Source of the DNA: Flavisolibacter sp.
GTDB taxonomy: Bacteria > Bacteroidota > Bacteroidia > Chitinophagales > Chitinophagaceae
Direction: 5' to 3'
Assembly: GCA_013695175.1 (NCBI GenBank)
Contig: JACDAZ010000471.1
Coordinates: 1 to 14,362, forward strand
DNA length: 14,362 nt
The position numbers and the translations under genes were made by a program. The notes under the pieces are model-generated. The model saw only the letters and a program-made list of their open reading frames with translations, made no database searches and was not told the DNA's origin. This document shows positions 7,536-13,282 of this stretch, in pieces. Each line of letters starts with the position of its first letter. Positions within the stretch are counted from its first letter, which is position 1.

Positions 7536-7706
7536 CTAGTTATTAATATCAGTAGTATCTCTTGTTATAGTTGTATCAGTAACTACCTGCATTGTGTCCT
7601 GGGTAACAAATGTAGAAGTATCAGTGGTTTGAGTTTCACTGTTTGCTCCATCATTACAAGCTACGAAAGTGGCAGCAATTACTACCAGCGTTAAGAATTT
7701 TTTCAT
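7536..7706 (-). CDS. small Thr/Asp-rich lipoprotein (56 residues)
   Basis: A 56-residue reading frame starting at an ATG with the classic lipoprotein signal: M-K-K, a hydrophobic stretch and the lipobox F-V-A-C (Cys17), followed by N-D-G. The mature part of about 40 residues is low-complexity, rich in Thr and Asp (TQTTDTSTF, DTTITRDTTD). No domain is recognised; it looks like a short disordered chain anchored to the membrane by lipid. It closely resembles the 59-residue lipoprotein at 7875-8054 in length, signal and composition. It forms its own transcription unit, with a terminator downstream and an upstream promoter of the GGTTACC-N14-GTATTAA type shared with the ECF sigma gene. It is probably a member of that sigma factor's regulon. 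Function unknown. Confidence 0.8.
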   Translation of the reverse strand: MKKFLTLVVIAATFVACNDGANSETQTTDTSTFVTQDTMQVVTDTTITRDTTDINN

Positions 7707-7737
7707 TTTTACTATTTTTATTTGATCAAATATGAGT

Positions 7738-7765
7738 TTAATACCTTTTTTCTAAAAAGGTAACC
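7738..7765 (-). promoter_or_regulatory. predicted ECF-sigma promoter of the single lipoprotein gene
   Basis: The minus strand reads GGTTACC (7765-7759), 14 bases, then GTATTAA (7744-7738). The same two boxes at the same spacing lie before the lipoprotein operon and before the sigma gene. The distance from the second box to the ATG is 31 bases, leaving room for a 5' leader of about 24 bases. Confidence 0.68.
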
Positions 7766-7781
7766 CATTATATTAATAATT

Positions 7782-7811
7782 AAAAAAAAGCCACCCTGGG
7801 AACAGGGCGGC
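7782..7811 (-). terminator. terminator of the four-gene lipoprotein operon
   Basis: The minus strand forms GCCGCCCTG, loop TTCC, CAGGGTGGC, a 9-bp stem with one G-U pair, followed by eight T residues. This is a textbook intrinsic terminator, 63 bases past the stop of the 7875-8054 gene. It separates the operon from the single lipoprotein gene further along. Confidence 0.9.
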
Positions 7812-7874
7812 TGTCTAACGATTGCTTGCCATATAAAAAAAATTTACATAATACTACTAAAGCACGGCAAAGAA

Positions 7875-8054
7875 TCAGAATCTTGTAGTATCATTAAAAT
7901 TTGTTGTATCAGTTGTAATAGGTGTAATTAATGTGTTTGTGTCTGTTGTAATTGTTGTGTTTGTTGTAGTATCTGTAGTATAATCACTATCTGCATCATT
8001 ATTGCAGGCAACTAATACACCGGCTATTGCGAACATTGCTAAAACCTTTTTCAT
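7875..8054 (-). CDS. small Thr/Asp-rich lipoprotein (59 residues)
   Basis: A 59-residue frame starting at an ATG with a lipoprotein signal (M-K-K-V-L start, lipobox L-V-A-C, Cys17, then N-N-D). The mature chain is almost a Thr/Asp/Asn low-complexity tract, with TTDTTTNTTITTDTNT in its first half and DTTNFNDTTRF at the end. No domain is recognised, and disorder is likely. It is the last gene of a four-gene operon of small lipoproteins, 25 bases after its upstream neighbour and followed by a strong terminator. Its best relative in the window is the 56-residue lipoprotein at 7536-7706, so the pair looks like a duplication. Function unknown. Confidence 0.8.
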   Translation of the reverse strand: MKKVLAMFAIAGVLVACNNDADSDYTTDTTTNTTITTDTNTLITPITTDTTNFNDTTRF

Positions 8055-8079
8055 GTTTAAAATTTTTAAATTATTAAAA

Positions 8080-8319
8080 TTATTGTCTGGTTGCAGAATC
8101 TCTGCGATTTAAACTGTCCAGTCTGTCTAAAGCTTCTTTCTTTTGCTCTGTTGTAGAGTCTATAATGTCTTTTCTTACTTCAGCGGAAGAATCGATAACA
8201 TCTTTTCTTACGTTTGCAATTGAATCAAGTGAATCTTTTGTTCTGGCAGTTGAATCTGCTTCATTATTACATGCAACAAGTGTAACAGATAATCCTAGAA
8301 TAACTACTAACTTTTTCAT
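8080..8319 (-). CDS. small lipoprotein with 11-residue charged repeats
   Basis: A 79-residue protein: M-K-K start, hydrophobic segment, lipobox L-V-A-C (Cys17), then N-N-E. The mature region holds three tandem 11-residue units: DSIANVRKDVI (32-42), DSSAEVRKDII (43-53) and a weaker DSTTEQKKEAL (54-64). The 11-residue period with alternating acidic and basic residues predicts a long amphipathic helix or right-handed coiled coil, as in LEA-like or YtxH-like proteins; that comparison is only by pattern. It is third in the lipoprotein operon, 11 bases after the preceding stop. It is probably tethered to a membrane by its lipid. Function unknown; a role in envelope stress is inferred from the sigma gene and the shared promoter. 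Confidence 0.86.
   Translation of the reverse strand: MKKLVVILGLSVTLVACNNEADSTARTKDSLDSIANVRKDVIDSSAEVRKDIIDSTTEQKKEALDRLDSLNRRDSATRQ
8128..8226 (-). repeat. three tandem 33-base units coding for 11-residue repeats
   Basis: The three 33-base units encode the DSxAxVRKDxI-type repeats. The first two share GTAAGAAAAGA near their ends and most codons; the third has diverged. This points to in-frame tandem duplication inside a small gene. Confidence 0.7.
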
Positions 8320-8330
8320 TTTTTTTGTTT

Positions 8331-8567
8331 TTAATTATTGCCCTGTAGCATATGTATCGCATTAGAAGAATCTCTCTTCTCCAATTTAATCTCTATTTTA
8401 TCTTTTAACTCTTTAGCTTTTACTTTAGTTGAGTCCCAGGCTTTATCTAACGTGGTGTCTATTTTATTACTTATTGAATCTAATTTTATTCTTGTAGAGC
8501 CGCCACTTTCATTATTGCACGAATAAAAAATAGCAGATACACATACAACAACAATCAGACCTTTCAT
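8331..8567 (-). CDS. small lipoprotein with charged helical tail
   Basis: A 78-residue protein from the ATG at 8567. This start is preferred to an in-frame TTG one codon earlier because it gives the same TGATG one-base overlap with the preceding stop that is seen elsewhere in the window. The signal sequence ends in an atypical lipobox F-Y-S-C (Cys17), followed by N-N-E. The mature part is rich in Lys, Asp and Glu (KVKAKELKDKIEIKLEKR) and predicted to be helical with an approximate 11-residue period like its neighbour. It is second in the lipoprotein operon. No domain is recognised. The F-Y-S-C lipobox departs from the usual L-[AS]-[GA]-C, so lipidation is likely but less certain than for the other four. 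Confidence 0.82.
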   Translation of the reverse strand: MKGLIVVVCVSAIFYSCNNESGGSTRIKLDSISNKIDTTLDKAWDSTKVKAKELKDKIEIKLEKRDSSNAIHMLQGNN

Positions 8568-8803
8568 CAATTTTTTCTTGCAGAGTCAGCTAAAGCTTTA
8601 TTAGCAGAATCAGTTTTTTCAAAAGAAGTTTCAACCTGTGATTGAATACTGTCTTTTGCTCTTTGTATTGAATCAATTCTAGCTTGTGCAGTAGAATCAA
8701 TAATTTCTAAAACAGAATCTTTTACTGTTCCATCAACTTCAGCCTGATTATTACAAGCGCCCAAAACACTGAAAATCAATGCCATTGATAATAATCTTTT
8801 CAT
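8567..8803 (-). CDS. small lipoprotein, first gene of the lipoprotein operon
   Basis: A 78-residue protein with M-K-R-L-L, a hydrophobic core and the lipobox L-G-A-C (Cys17), followed by N-N-Q. The mature part is a charged chain with repeated D-S pairs (KDSVLEIIDS, RIDSIQRAKDS, KTDSANKALADS), likely helical; no known domain is recognised. An AGGAAG ribosome-binding site lies directly before the ATG, one of the few in this window. It heads an operon of four small lipoproteins and overlaps the next gene by one base. Its promoter matches that of the divergent sigma gene, so it is probably controlled by that sigma factor. Confidence 0.86.
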   Translation of the reverse strand: MKRLLSMALIFSVLGACNNQAEVDGTVKDSVLEIIDSTAQARIDSIQRAKDSIQSQVETSFEKTDSANKALADSARKN

Positions 8804-8826
8804 ACTTCCTACTTTTGTATAAATAA

Positions 8827-8854
8827 TTAATACATTAAATGCTAAAAGGTAACC
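8827..8854 (-). promoter_or_regulatory. predicted ECF-sigma promoter of the lipoprotein operon
   Basis: The minus strand reads GGTTACC (8854-8848), 14 bases, then GTATTAA (8833-8827). The ATG follows 23 bases later, with AGGAAG just before it. It is identical in both boxes to the promoter at 7738-7765 and lies back to back with the sigma gene's own copy. Confidence 0.7.
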
Positions 8855-8888
8855 TCCCTTTTCAAGTTTTTTTTTAACACCTTCGTTG

Positions 8889-8916
8889 GGTTACTATTTT
8901 TAAAAAGCAGTATTAA
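8889..8916 (+). promoter_or_regulatory. predicted autoregulatory promoter of the ECF sigma gene
   Basis: The plus strand reads GGTTACT (8889-8895), 14 bases, then GTATTAA (8910-8916). It differs by one base from the two lipoprotein promoters and has the same spacing. The second box ends only ten bases before the TTG start codon, so the transcript would have an extremely short leader. Positive autoregulation of ECF sigma genes is common; here it is inferred from the motif. Confidence 0.62.
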
Positions 8917-8926
8917 AAATGATACT

Positions 8927-9493
8927 TTGAAGACTGAGTCGAAAGAAATTTTATTGCTTCGTGGGCTGGCTGATAACGATAAAAAGGCAATTGAGACTAT
9001 TTACAAAGAAAATTACAATATAGTCCAGGCTTTAATTATTAATAACAATGGCAGTTCGGAAGATGCAAAAGATATTTTCCAGGAAGCAATTATTGTATTG
9101 TATGAAAAAGTGAAAACCGGGACCTTTACGCTTAATTGCCAGATCAGAACATACATATATTCCGTTAGCAAAAGGTTGTGGTTAAAGAAGTTAATGCAAC
9201 AAAATCGTTTTTCACTTACTTCTGAAGGTCACGAAGAAACGGTGCAAATTGAAGCAGATGTAGATGACTATGAAAAAAAAGAAACAGAATTTAAAATGAT
9301 GGAAAAGGCTGTTAGTGGTTTAGGTGAGCCTTGTAAAAGTTTGATTGAAGCATTTTATGTAGAAAAAAGAAACATGCAGGAGATTGCAAATTCTTTTGGA
9401 TATACAAATGCTGATAATGCTAAAAATCAAAAATATAAATGCCTCATGCGTTTAAAAAAATTATTTTTTACTCAGTATAAATTAGATTCATAA
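8927..9493 (+). CDS. ECF-type RNA polymerase sigma factor
   Basis: A 188-residue sigma-70 family protein of the extracytoplasmic function group. Region 2 (about 22-92) includes the core-binding and -10 recognition helix DAKDIFQEAIIVLYEKV (46-62). A short acidic linker (about 100-122) follows, then region 4 (about 125-183) with the helix-turn-helix MQEIANSFGYTNADNAKNQK, a pattern common in Bacteroidota sigma factors. The start is TTG; the nearest ATG (8919) is in another frame and stops after three codons, and the next in-frame ATG lies deep in the gene. It is followed after two bases by a membrane-anchored anti-sigma/protease gene. It is probably held at the membrane by that partner and activates its own promoter and two divergent lipoprotein units. 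Confidence 0.92.
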   Translation: MKTESKEILLLRGLADNDKKAIETIYKENYNIVQALIINNNGSSEDAKDIFQEAIIVLYEKVKTGTFTLNCQIRTYIYSVSKRLWLKKLMQQNRFSLTSEGHEETVQIEADVDDYEKKETEFKMMEKAVSGLGEPCKSLIEAFYVEKRNMQEIANSFGYTNADNAKNQKYKCLMRLKKLFFTQYKLDS

Positions 9494-9495
9494 TC

Positions 9496-10596
9496 ATGAA
9501 CGATCTGCAAATTCTGGAAGCTGTAGAAAGATACATCTCAGGACAAATGAGTTCGGATGAAAGGGTGTATTTTGAACAGCTGCGTAAAACCGATCCGGAA
9601 ATTGATCAGTTAGTGGTGGAGCATACATTTTTCATGCAACAGTTCGACAGGTTTGAAAACACAAAAAAATTAAAGACCCGGTTGAATGAGGTGCATATTG
9701 AATTGGCGGAAAGAAATCTGATCAAATCTCCTAAACTAAAAGGCAAAGCAAAAATTGTTTACTTGTTTAACAGGTACAAAAAAGTAACTGCCATTGCAGC
9801 TTCTATTGCTGGTATTACTGCATTAACATTTAGTGCTATGGTTTGGTCTGTTTCACCAAACAATAAAAATAATGCTGACATAAAAGCATTAAACAGGGAA
9901 ATTAGCGCTTTAAAAAATCAAAATTCACAACAGAATCGTGAGATCAATAACATCAAACAAAATATTCCTGCTACCATTAATTATACAAAAGGTGGAACGG
10001 GATTTTTAATTGATGAAGAAGGTTATATTGTTACCAATGCACACATTATAGAGAATGCACGCAATATTGCTGTTCAAAATGCAGCTGGCAAAGACATGAC
10101 AGTGAATGTAGTATATGTTGATGTTGAACGTGATCTTGCTATACTTAAAATAGCTGACACCAGTTTTATGGCTCAACCTATTCCTTTTAGAATTAAAAAA
10201 TCATCTGCAGATATTGCTGATCATGTTTATACATTAGGTTATCCAAGAAATGATATTGTTTACGGTGAAGGCTATCTTGCTGCAAAAACAGGATACAATG
10301 GTGATACGCTCACCTGCCAGATTGCAATTGCAGCCAATCCAGGAAACAGTGGAGGACCAGTATTGAACAGGAATGGTGAAGTAATTGGCATTTTAAGTAC
10401 AAAACAAACAAGTGCTGATGGTGTTGTATTTGCCATTCAATCTAAATACATCCATCTTGCTTTGGAAGAATTGCAAAACAAAGATTCTACATATAAACAT
10501 TTAAAAATACCTTCATCCACTTCTTTAAAGGGTATGGAAAAAACACAACAAGTGAAAAAAATATCTGAATATGTGTATATGGTAAAAGTGAGTTGA
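9496..10596 (+). CDS. membrane-anchored anti-sigma-like protein fused to an HtrA-type trypsin protease domain
   Basis: A 366-residue protein in four parts. Residues 1-90 are cytoplasmic and predicted helical (AVERYISGQMSSDERVYFEQ), resembling the N-termini of Bacteroidota anti-sigma factors but lacking the zinc-binding His/Cys motif. Residues about 97-118 are a single transmembrane helix. Residues about 127-156 form a Gln/Asn-rich coiled coil. Residues about 160-325 are an S1C (DegS/HtrA-like) trypsin fold with a readable triad: His183 in TNAHII, Asp213 in ERDLAIL and Ser285 in NPGNSGGPV. There is no PDZ domain; a short tail ends YVYMVKVS. It lies two bases after the sigma gene. In E. coli, RseA and the protease DegS are separate proteins; here both roles appear in one chain. 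The protease call is firm, the anti-sigma role inferred. Confidence 0.85.
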   Translation: MNDLQILEAVERYISGQMSSDERVYFEQLRKTDPEIDQLVVEHTFFMQQFDRFENTKKLKTRLNEVHIELAERNLIKSPKLKGKAKIVYLFNRYKKVTAIAASIAGITALTFSAMVWSVSPNNKNNADIKALNREISALKNQNSQQNREINNIKQNIPATINYTKGGTGFLIDEEGYIVTNAHIIENARNIAVQNAAGKDMTVNVVYVDVERDLAILKIADTSFMAQPIPFRIKKSSADIADHVYTLGYPRNDIVYGEGYLAAKTGYNGDTLTCQIAIAANPGNSGGPVLNRNGEVIGILSTKQTSADGVVFAIQSKYIHLALEELQNKDSTYKHLKIPSSTSLKGMEKTQQVKKISEYVYMVKVS

Positions 10597-10614
10597 TGAA
10601 AAAAAATTATAATG

Positions 10615-10650
10615 AAAAGGCTGTCATAAAAGTAAAGACAGCCTTTTTTT
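10615..10650 (+). terminator. terminator of the sigma/anti-sigma operon, bidirectional
   Basis: AAAAGGCTGTC and GACAGCCTTTT form an 11-bp stem around an 11-base loop, followed by a run of seven T residues in total on the plus strand. On the minus strand the same hairpin, with its shorter T-run, can end the convergent nucleotidyltransferase gene. Confidence 0.92.
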
Positions 10651-10661
10651 GTTTGATTATA

Positions 10662-11561
10662 TTACCATAGTTTATCAGGATAAACATCCTCAGAAACAAG
10701 TTTCTGAATATTTTTTGTAACCACCGGGGCATCTTCTTTATACGTTACACCAAACCATTGACCTTTTGTTGGAATCACTTTTACTTTTCCTTTTTTCTTT
10801 CGTATGAATTGATCTACTGTAAGAGGAATTAAAAATTCCGATTTAGGGTCATTTATACTTTGATTTAAAAATTGTTTGAATTCATCTTCCAGAAATTGAA
10901 AAATGGAAGGATGAAAACACCAGAAATTCATAGAAGCCATTGCGTCTTCAGCAATTTCGTGCATACTACCTTCATTGTCTTCATAAACAATTTTGCCATC
11001 ATGCCGGAATATCTTTAATATTTCATTAATGGCTATTAAATTATCATAATTATCCACTTCACAAACCCCTCTGCTAACAGATCCATTTTCTGAAAGTGTA
11101 CCCGCCAGTTCATAACCTATTAATGCATATTTATCCGGACTACAATCTGTAGTTAAAAAATGAAATGCTTTTTGAAAGCCATTGCTTCCATAAAAATCAT
11201 CGGCATTAATAACTGCAAATGGCTCCTGAACAGCCTGCCTGGCACAAAGAATAGCGTGTGATGTTCCCCAGGGCTTCTTTCTGTCAGCGGGCACTTTATA
11301 ACCATTTAAATATGCATCCATCTCCTGGAAGACATATTCCGTTTGAATTTTGCCTGCCAGTTTTGGTTCAAAAATATTCCTGAAATCTTCTGCAAAATCT
11401 CTGCGTATAATAAATACAACTTTATCAAAACCTGCATTTATAGCATCATGAATAGAGTAATCCATAATAGTTTCTCCACCCGGACCGAATTGTTGAATTT
11501 GTTTCATACTTCCATAGCGTGATGCCATACCAGCCGCCATAATCACTAATGTTGGTTTCAT
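10662..11561 (-). CDS. nucleotidyltransferase family protein (NTP-transferase fold)
   Basis: A 299-residue protein of the sugar-phosphate nucleotidyltransferase superfamily, which joins an NTP to a phosphorylated substrate. It begins with the nucleotide-binding loop MAAGMASRYGSMKQ (8-21), a variant of the usual GGxGTRxxxxTxxxPK. It also has the PWGTSHAI substrate loop (97-104) and a metal-binding NADD (119-122) in VINADDFYG. A GQWFGVTYKED segment closes the domain. The substrate cannot be told from sequence. It stands alone, convergent with the sigma operon across a shared terminator and divergent from the PLP enzyme gene. The ATG is preceded by an A-rich stretch with no clear ribosome-binding site. 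It might act in sugar activation, but no pathway neighbours are present. Confidence 0.85.
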   Translation of the reverse strand: MKPTLVIMAAGMASRYGSMKQIQQFGPGGETIMDYSIHDAINAGFDKVVFIIRRDFAEDFRNIFEPKLAGKIQTEYVFQEMDAYLNGYKVPADRKKPWGTSHAILCARQAVQEPFAVINADDFYGSNGFQKAFHFLTTDCSPDKYALIGYELAGTLSENGSVSRGVCEVDNYDNLIAINEILKIFRHDGKIVYEDNEGSMHEIAEDAMASMNFWCFHPSIFQFLEDEFKQFLNQSINDPKSEFLIPLTVDQFIRKKKGKVKVIPTKGQWFGVTYKEDAPVVTKNIQKLVSEDVYPDKLW

Positions 11562-11643
11562 TTGTTTCTTCTTTATGTTTTTAAAAACCCTTTATTTCAA
11601 TAATAGGTGCGAAAATAAATAAATTCGCTCCCCTCTACCTTTC

Positions 11644-12543
11644 ATGCAACAATTAATAATTGATACAATAAGGATTTATTCATTAAAAAACATGTACCAG
11701 CCATACAATGTGGAGGTTGATATTTTGCGCCTGGATGAAATACACCCTGTTATTTCAGGCAATAAGTGGTTTAAATTAAAGGAGTATTTACATGAAGCCG
11801 AACGGGAAGGGAAAAAAAATATTTTAACTTTTGGTGGAGCCTGGTCAAATCATATTTTAGCCACTGCGGCTGCCTGTAATCTTACAAATTTTAATTCTAT
11901 TGGAATTGTAAGGGGTGAGAAAGCTCAAAATCTATCTGCCACTTTAGAAGATGTTTTAAAGCTTAAAATGAAATTATTCTTCACAGAAAGATCTTCATAC
12001 GCACAAAAAAAAGTTCCTGAAGAAGTTTGGCACCAATACAAGCAGGAAGAAACTTATATTATTCCTGAAGGCGGTTATGGACTTGCAGGCTGTAGTGGTG
12101 CATATGATATTGGAAATTATTATTCAAAAAAATATAGCCATGTAATAACTGCATGTGGAACAGGAACCACCTTTGCCGGTTTAGTAAAAGCAGCAACTAA
12201 TAATGAAAAACTAATTGGTATCAGCGTTCTTAAAAATCACTTAGGTTTAACAACGGATATTAATCAACTACTCCCATTGTATTTACAAAACCAATTTACA
12301 ATTATGAATGATTTCCATTTTGGCGGTTATGCAAAAATTACAAAGGAATTAATTTCATTTATGAATTCATACTATTTGCAAACATCTATTCCAACAGACA
12401 TAGTTTATACAGGTAAAATGTTTTATGCTGTTGATCAACTAATTAAAATAAATCATTTGCCTGCAAACAGTCAGATTTTAATAATACACACCGGTGGATT
12501 GCAAGGAAACCGTTCGCTGCCAAAGGGAACGTTAATATTCTGA
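11644..12543 (+). CDS. PLP-dependent enzyme of the ACC deaminase / D-cysteine desulfhydrase family
   Basis: A 299-residue fold type II PLP enzyme. The lysine motif SGNKWFKLKEYL (38-49) contains the expected Schiff-base Lys41. GGAWSNHILATAAA (64-77) resembles the nucleophile/carboxylate-binding loop of the family, and the phosphate-binding loop is ACGTGTTFAGLV. The protein is a little shorter than most ACC deaminases (about 330), and true ACC deamination versus D-cysteine or other beta-elimination cannot be decided. Such genes are frequent singletons in Bacteroidota. It is divergent from the nucleotidyltransferase gene with 82 bases between them and followed by a secreted-protein gene 55 bases later. 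The ATG at 11644 was chosen; a second in-frame ATG at 11692 would remove 16 residues. Confidence 0.85.
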   Translation: MQQLIIDTIRIYSLKNMYQPYNVEVDILRLDEIHPVISGNKWFKLKEYLHEAEREGKKNILTFGGAWSNHILATAAACNLTNFNSIGIVRGEKAQNLSATLEDVLKLKMKLFFTERSSYAQKKVPEEVWHQYKQEETYIIPEGGYGLAGCSGAYDIGNYYSKKYSHVITACGTGTTFAGLVKAATNNEKLIGISVLKNHLGLTTDINQLLPLYLQNQFTIMNDFHFGGYAKITKELISFMNSYYLQTSIPTDIVYTGKMFYAVDQLIKINHLPANSQILIIHTGGLQGNRSLPKGTLIF

Positions 12544-12562
12544 TATAAACAATTGCTCCTTA

Positions 12563-12570
12563 TATATTTG
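12563..12570 (+). promoter_or_regulatory. possible -7 promoter box of the secreted-protein gene
   Basis: TATATTTG matches TAnnTTTG exactly, is the same 8-mer as in the aromatic operon promoter, and lies 28 bases before the ATG at 12599. No TTG -33 box is found at the usual spacing, so this is tentative. Confidence 0.4.
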
Positions 12571-12598
12571 TAATAACTAAAGCTGAAATCCTGTATTT

Positions 12599-13282
12599 AT
12601 GAACCGCATCTTACATATTTTAATATTCATAGCATTAGCCGGCAGTAGCTTTATTACAGCAGCACAGGATACTTTGCCAAAATTTAATGTTCGCAATGTT
12701 GGAAATGACAAGTATATAATTGGTTGGACCAATCCCTTTCCCAATATGTCCCAAATAAGCATCCAACGTTCTCATGATTCTTTAAGGAATTATACAACTA
12801 TCTTAAGTGTTGCCGACCCAAAAGCAATACAAAATGGTTATGCTGACACCAAAGCTCCCAACGATCATATGTATTACAGGTTGTTTTTTGTTTTAGAAGG
12901 AGGAATTTTTTACTTTACTGAAGCAAAAAAACCGATTTTAGATACATCTGCTTCTGCAAGCAAAACTATTATTGAAACTAAAATTTTATCAAAAATAGAT
13001 TCTGCAAATCTCAAAAAAATTGAAGCTTTTGTACCGTCTTTTTATGTATATACCAAAAAAGAAGGTGTATTTATAAACCTGCCTGACGCAGATGATAAAA
13101 AATATTCTATTAAATTTTTTGAAGAGAACAATGATTTTCTTTTTGAAATAAAAGGAGTAAAACAAACTGCGCTTACATTAGACAAAGCAAATTTTCACCG
13201 GGCAGGTTGGTATAGATTTGAGCTTTATAATGATGAGAAACTAGTAGAAAAACACAGGTTTTACCTGGCTAAAGATTTTTGA
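12599..13282 (+). CDS. secreted protein of unknown function
   Basis: A 227-residue protein with a signal peptide: M-N-R, a hydrophobic core of about 15 residues (ILHILIFIALAGSSF), and a likely signal peptidase I site near ITAAQ-D, giving a mature start around residue 24. There is no lipobox cysteine. The first mature third (FNVRNVGNDKYIIGWTNPFPNMSQISIQRSHDS) has beta-strand alternation and conserved-looking Trp and Tyr residues of the kind seen in fibronectin type III or similar beta-sandwich modules; this is a weak structural guess. A second beta-rich part ends AGWYRFELYNDEKLVEKHRFYL. No catalytic motif is visible. The 3' end overlaps the convergent lipB gene by 22 bases. Probably periplasmic or surface-located. 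I do not recognise the family. Confidence 0.78.
   Translation: MNRILHILIFIALAGSSFITAAQDTLPKFNVRNVGNDKYIIGWTNPFPNMSQISIQRSHDSLRNYTTILSVADPKAIQNGYADTKAPNDHMYYRLFFVLEGGIFYFTEAKKPILDTSASASKTIIETKILSKIDSANLKKIEAFVPSFYVYTKKEGVFINLPDADDKKYSIKFFEENNDFLFEIKGVKQTALTLDKANFHRAGWYRFELYNDEKLVEKHRFYLAKDF

Noticed and set aside
8165..8526. Plus-strand frames opposite the lipoprotein operon
   Set aside because: The minus-strand frames have lipoprotein signals, coupled starts, a promoter and a terminator; the plus frames are mirror translations of D-S repeats.
8568..8570. TTG start one codon upstream of the second lipoprotein gene of the operon
   Set aside because: The ATG next to it gives the usual one-base TGATG overlap and a normal signal peptide.
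11609..11628. Inverted repeat GCGAA-N10-TTCGC between the divergent nucleotidyltransferase and PLP enzyme genes
   Set aside because: Only five base pairs in an AT-rich gap, seen once; too weak to call an operator or terminator. A nearby TACCTTTC at 11636 misses the promoter consensus and abuts the ATG.
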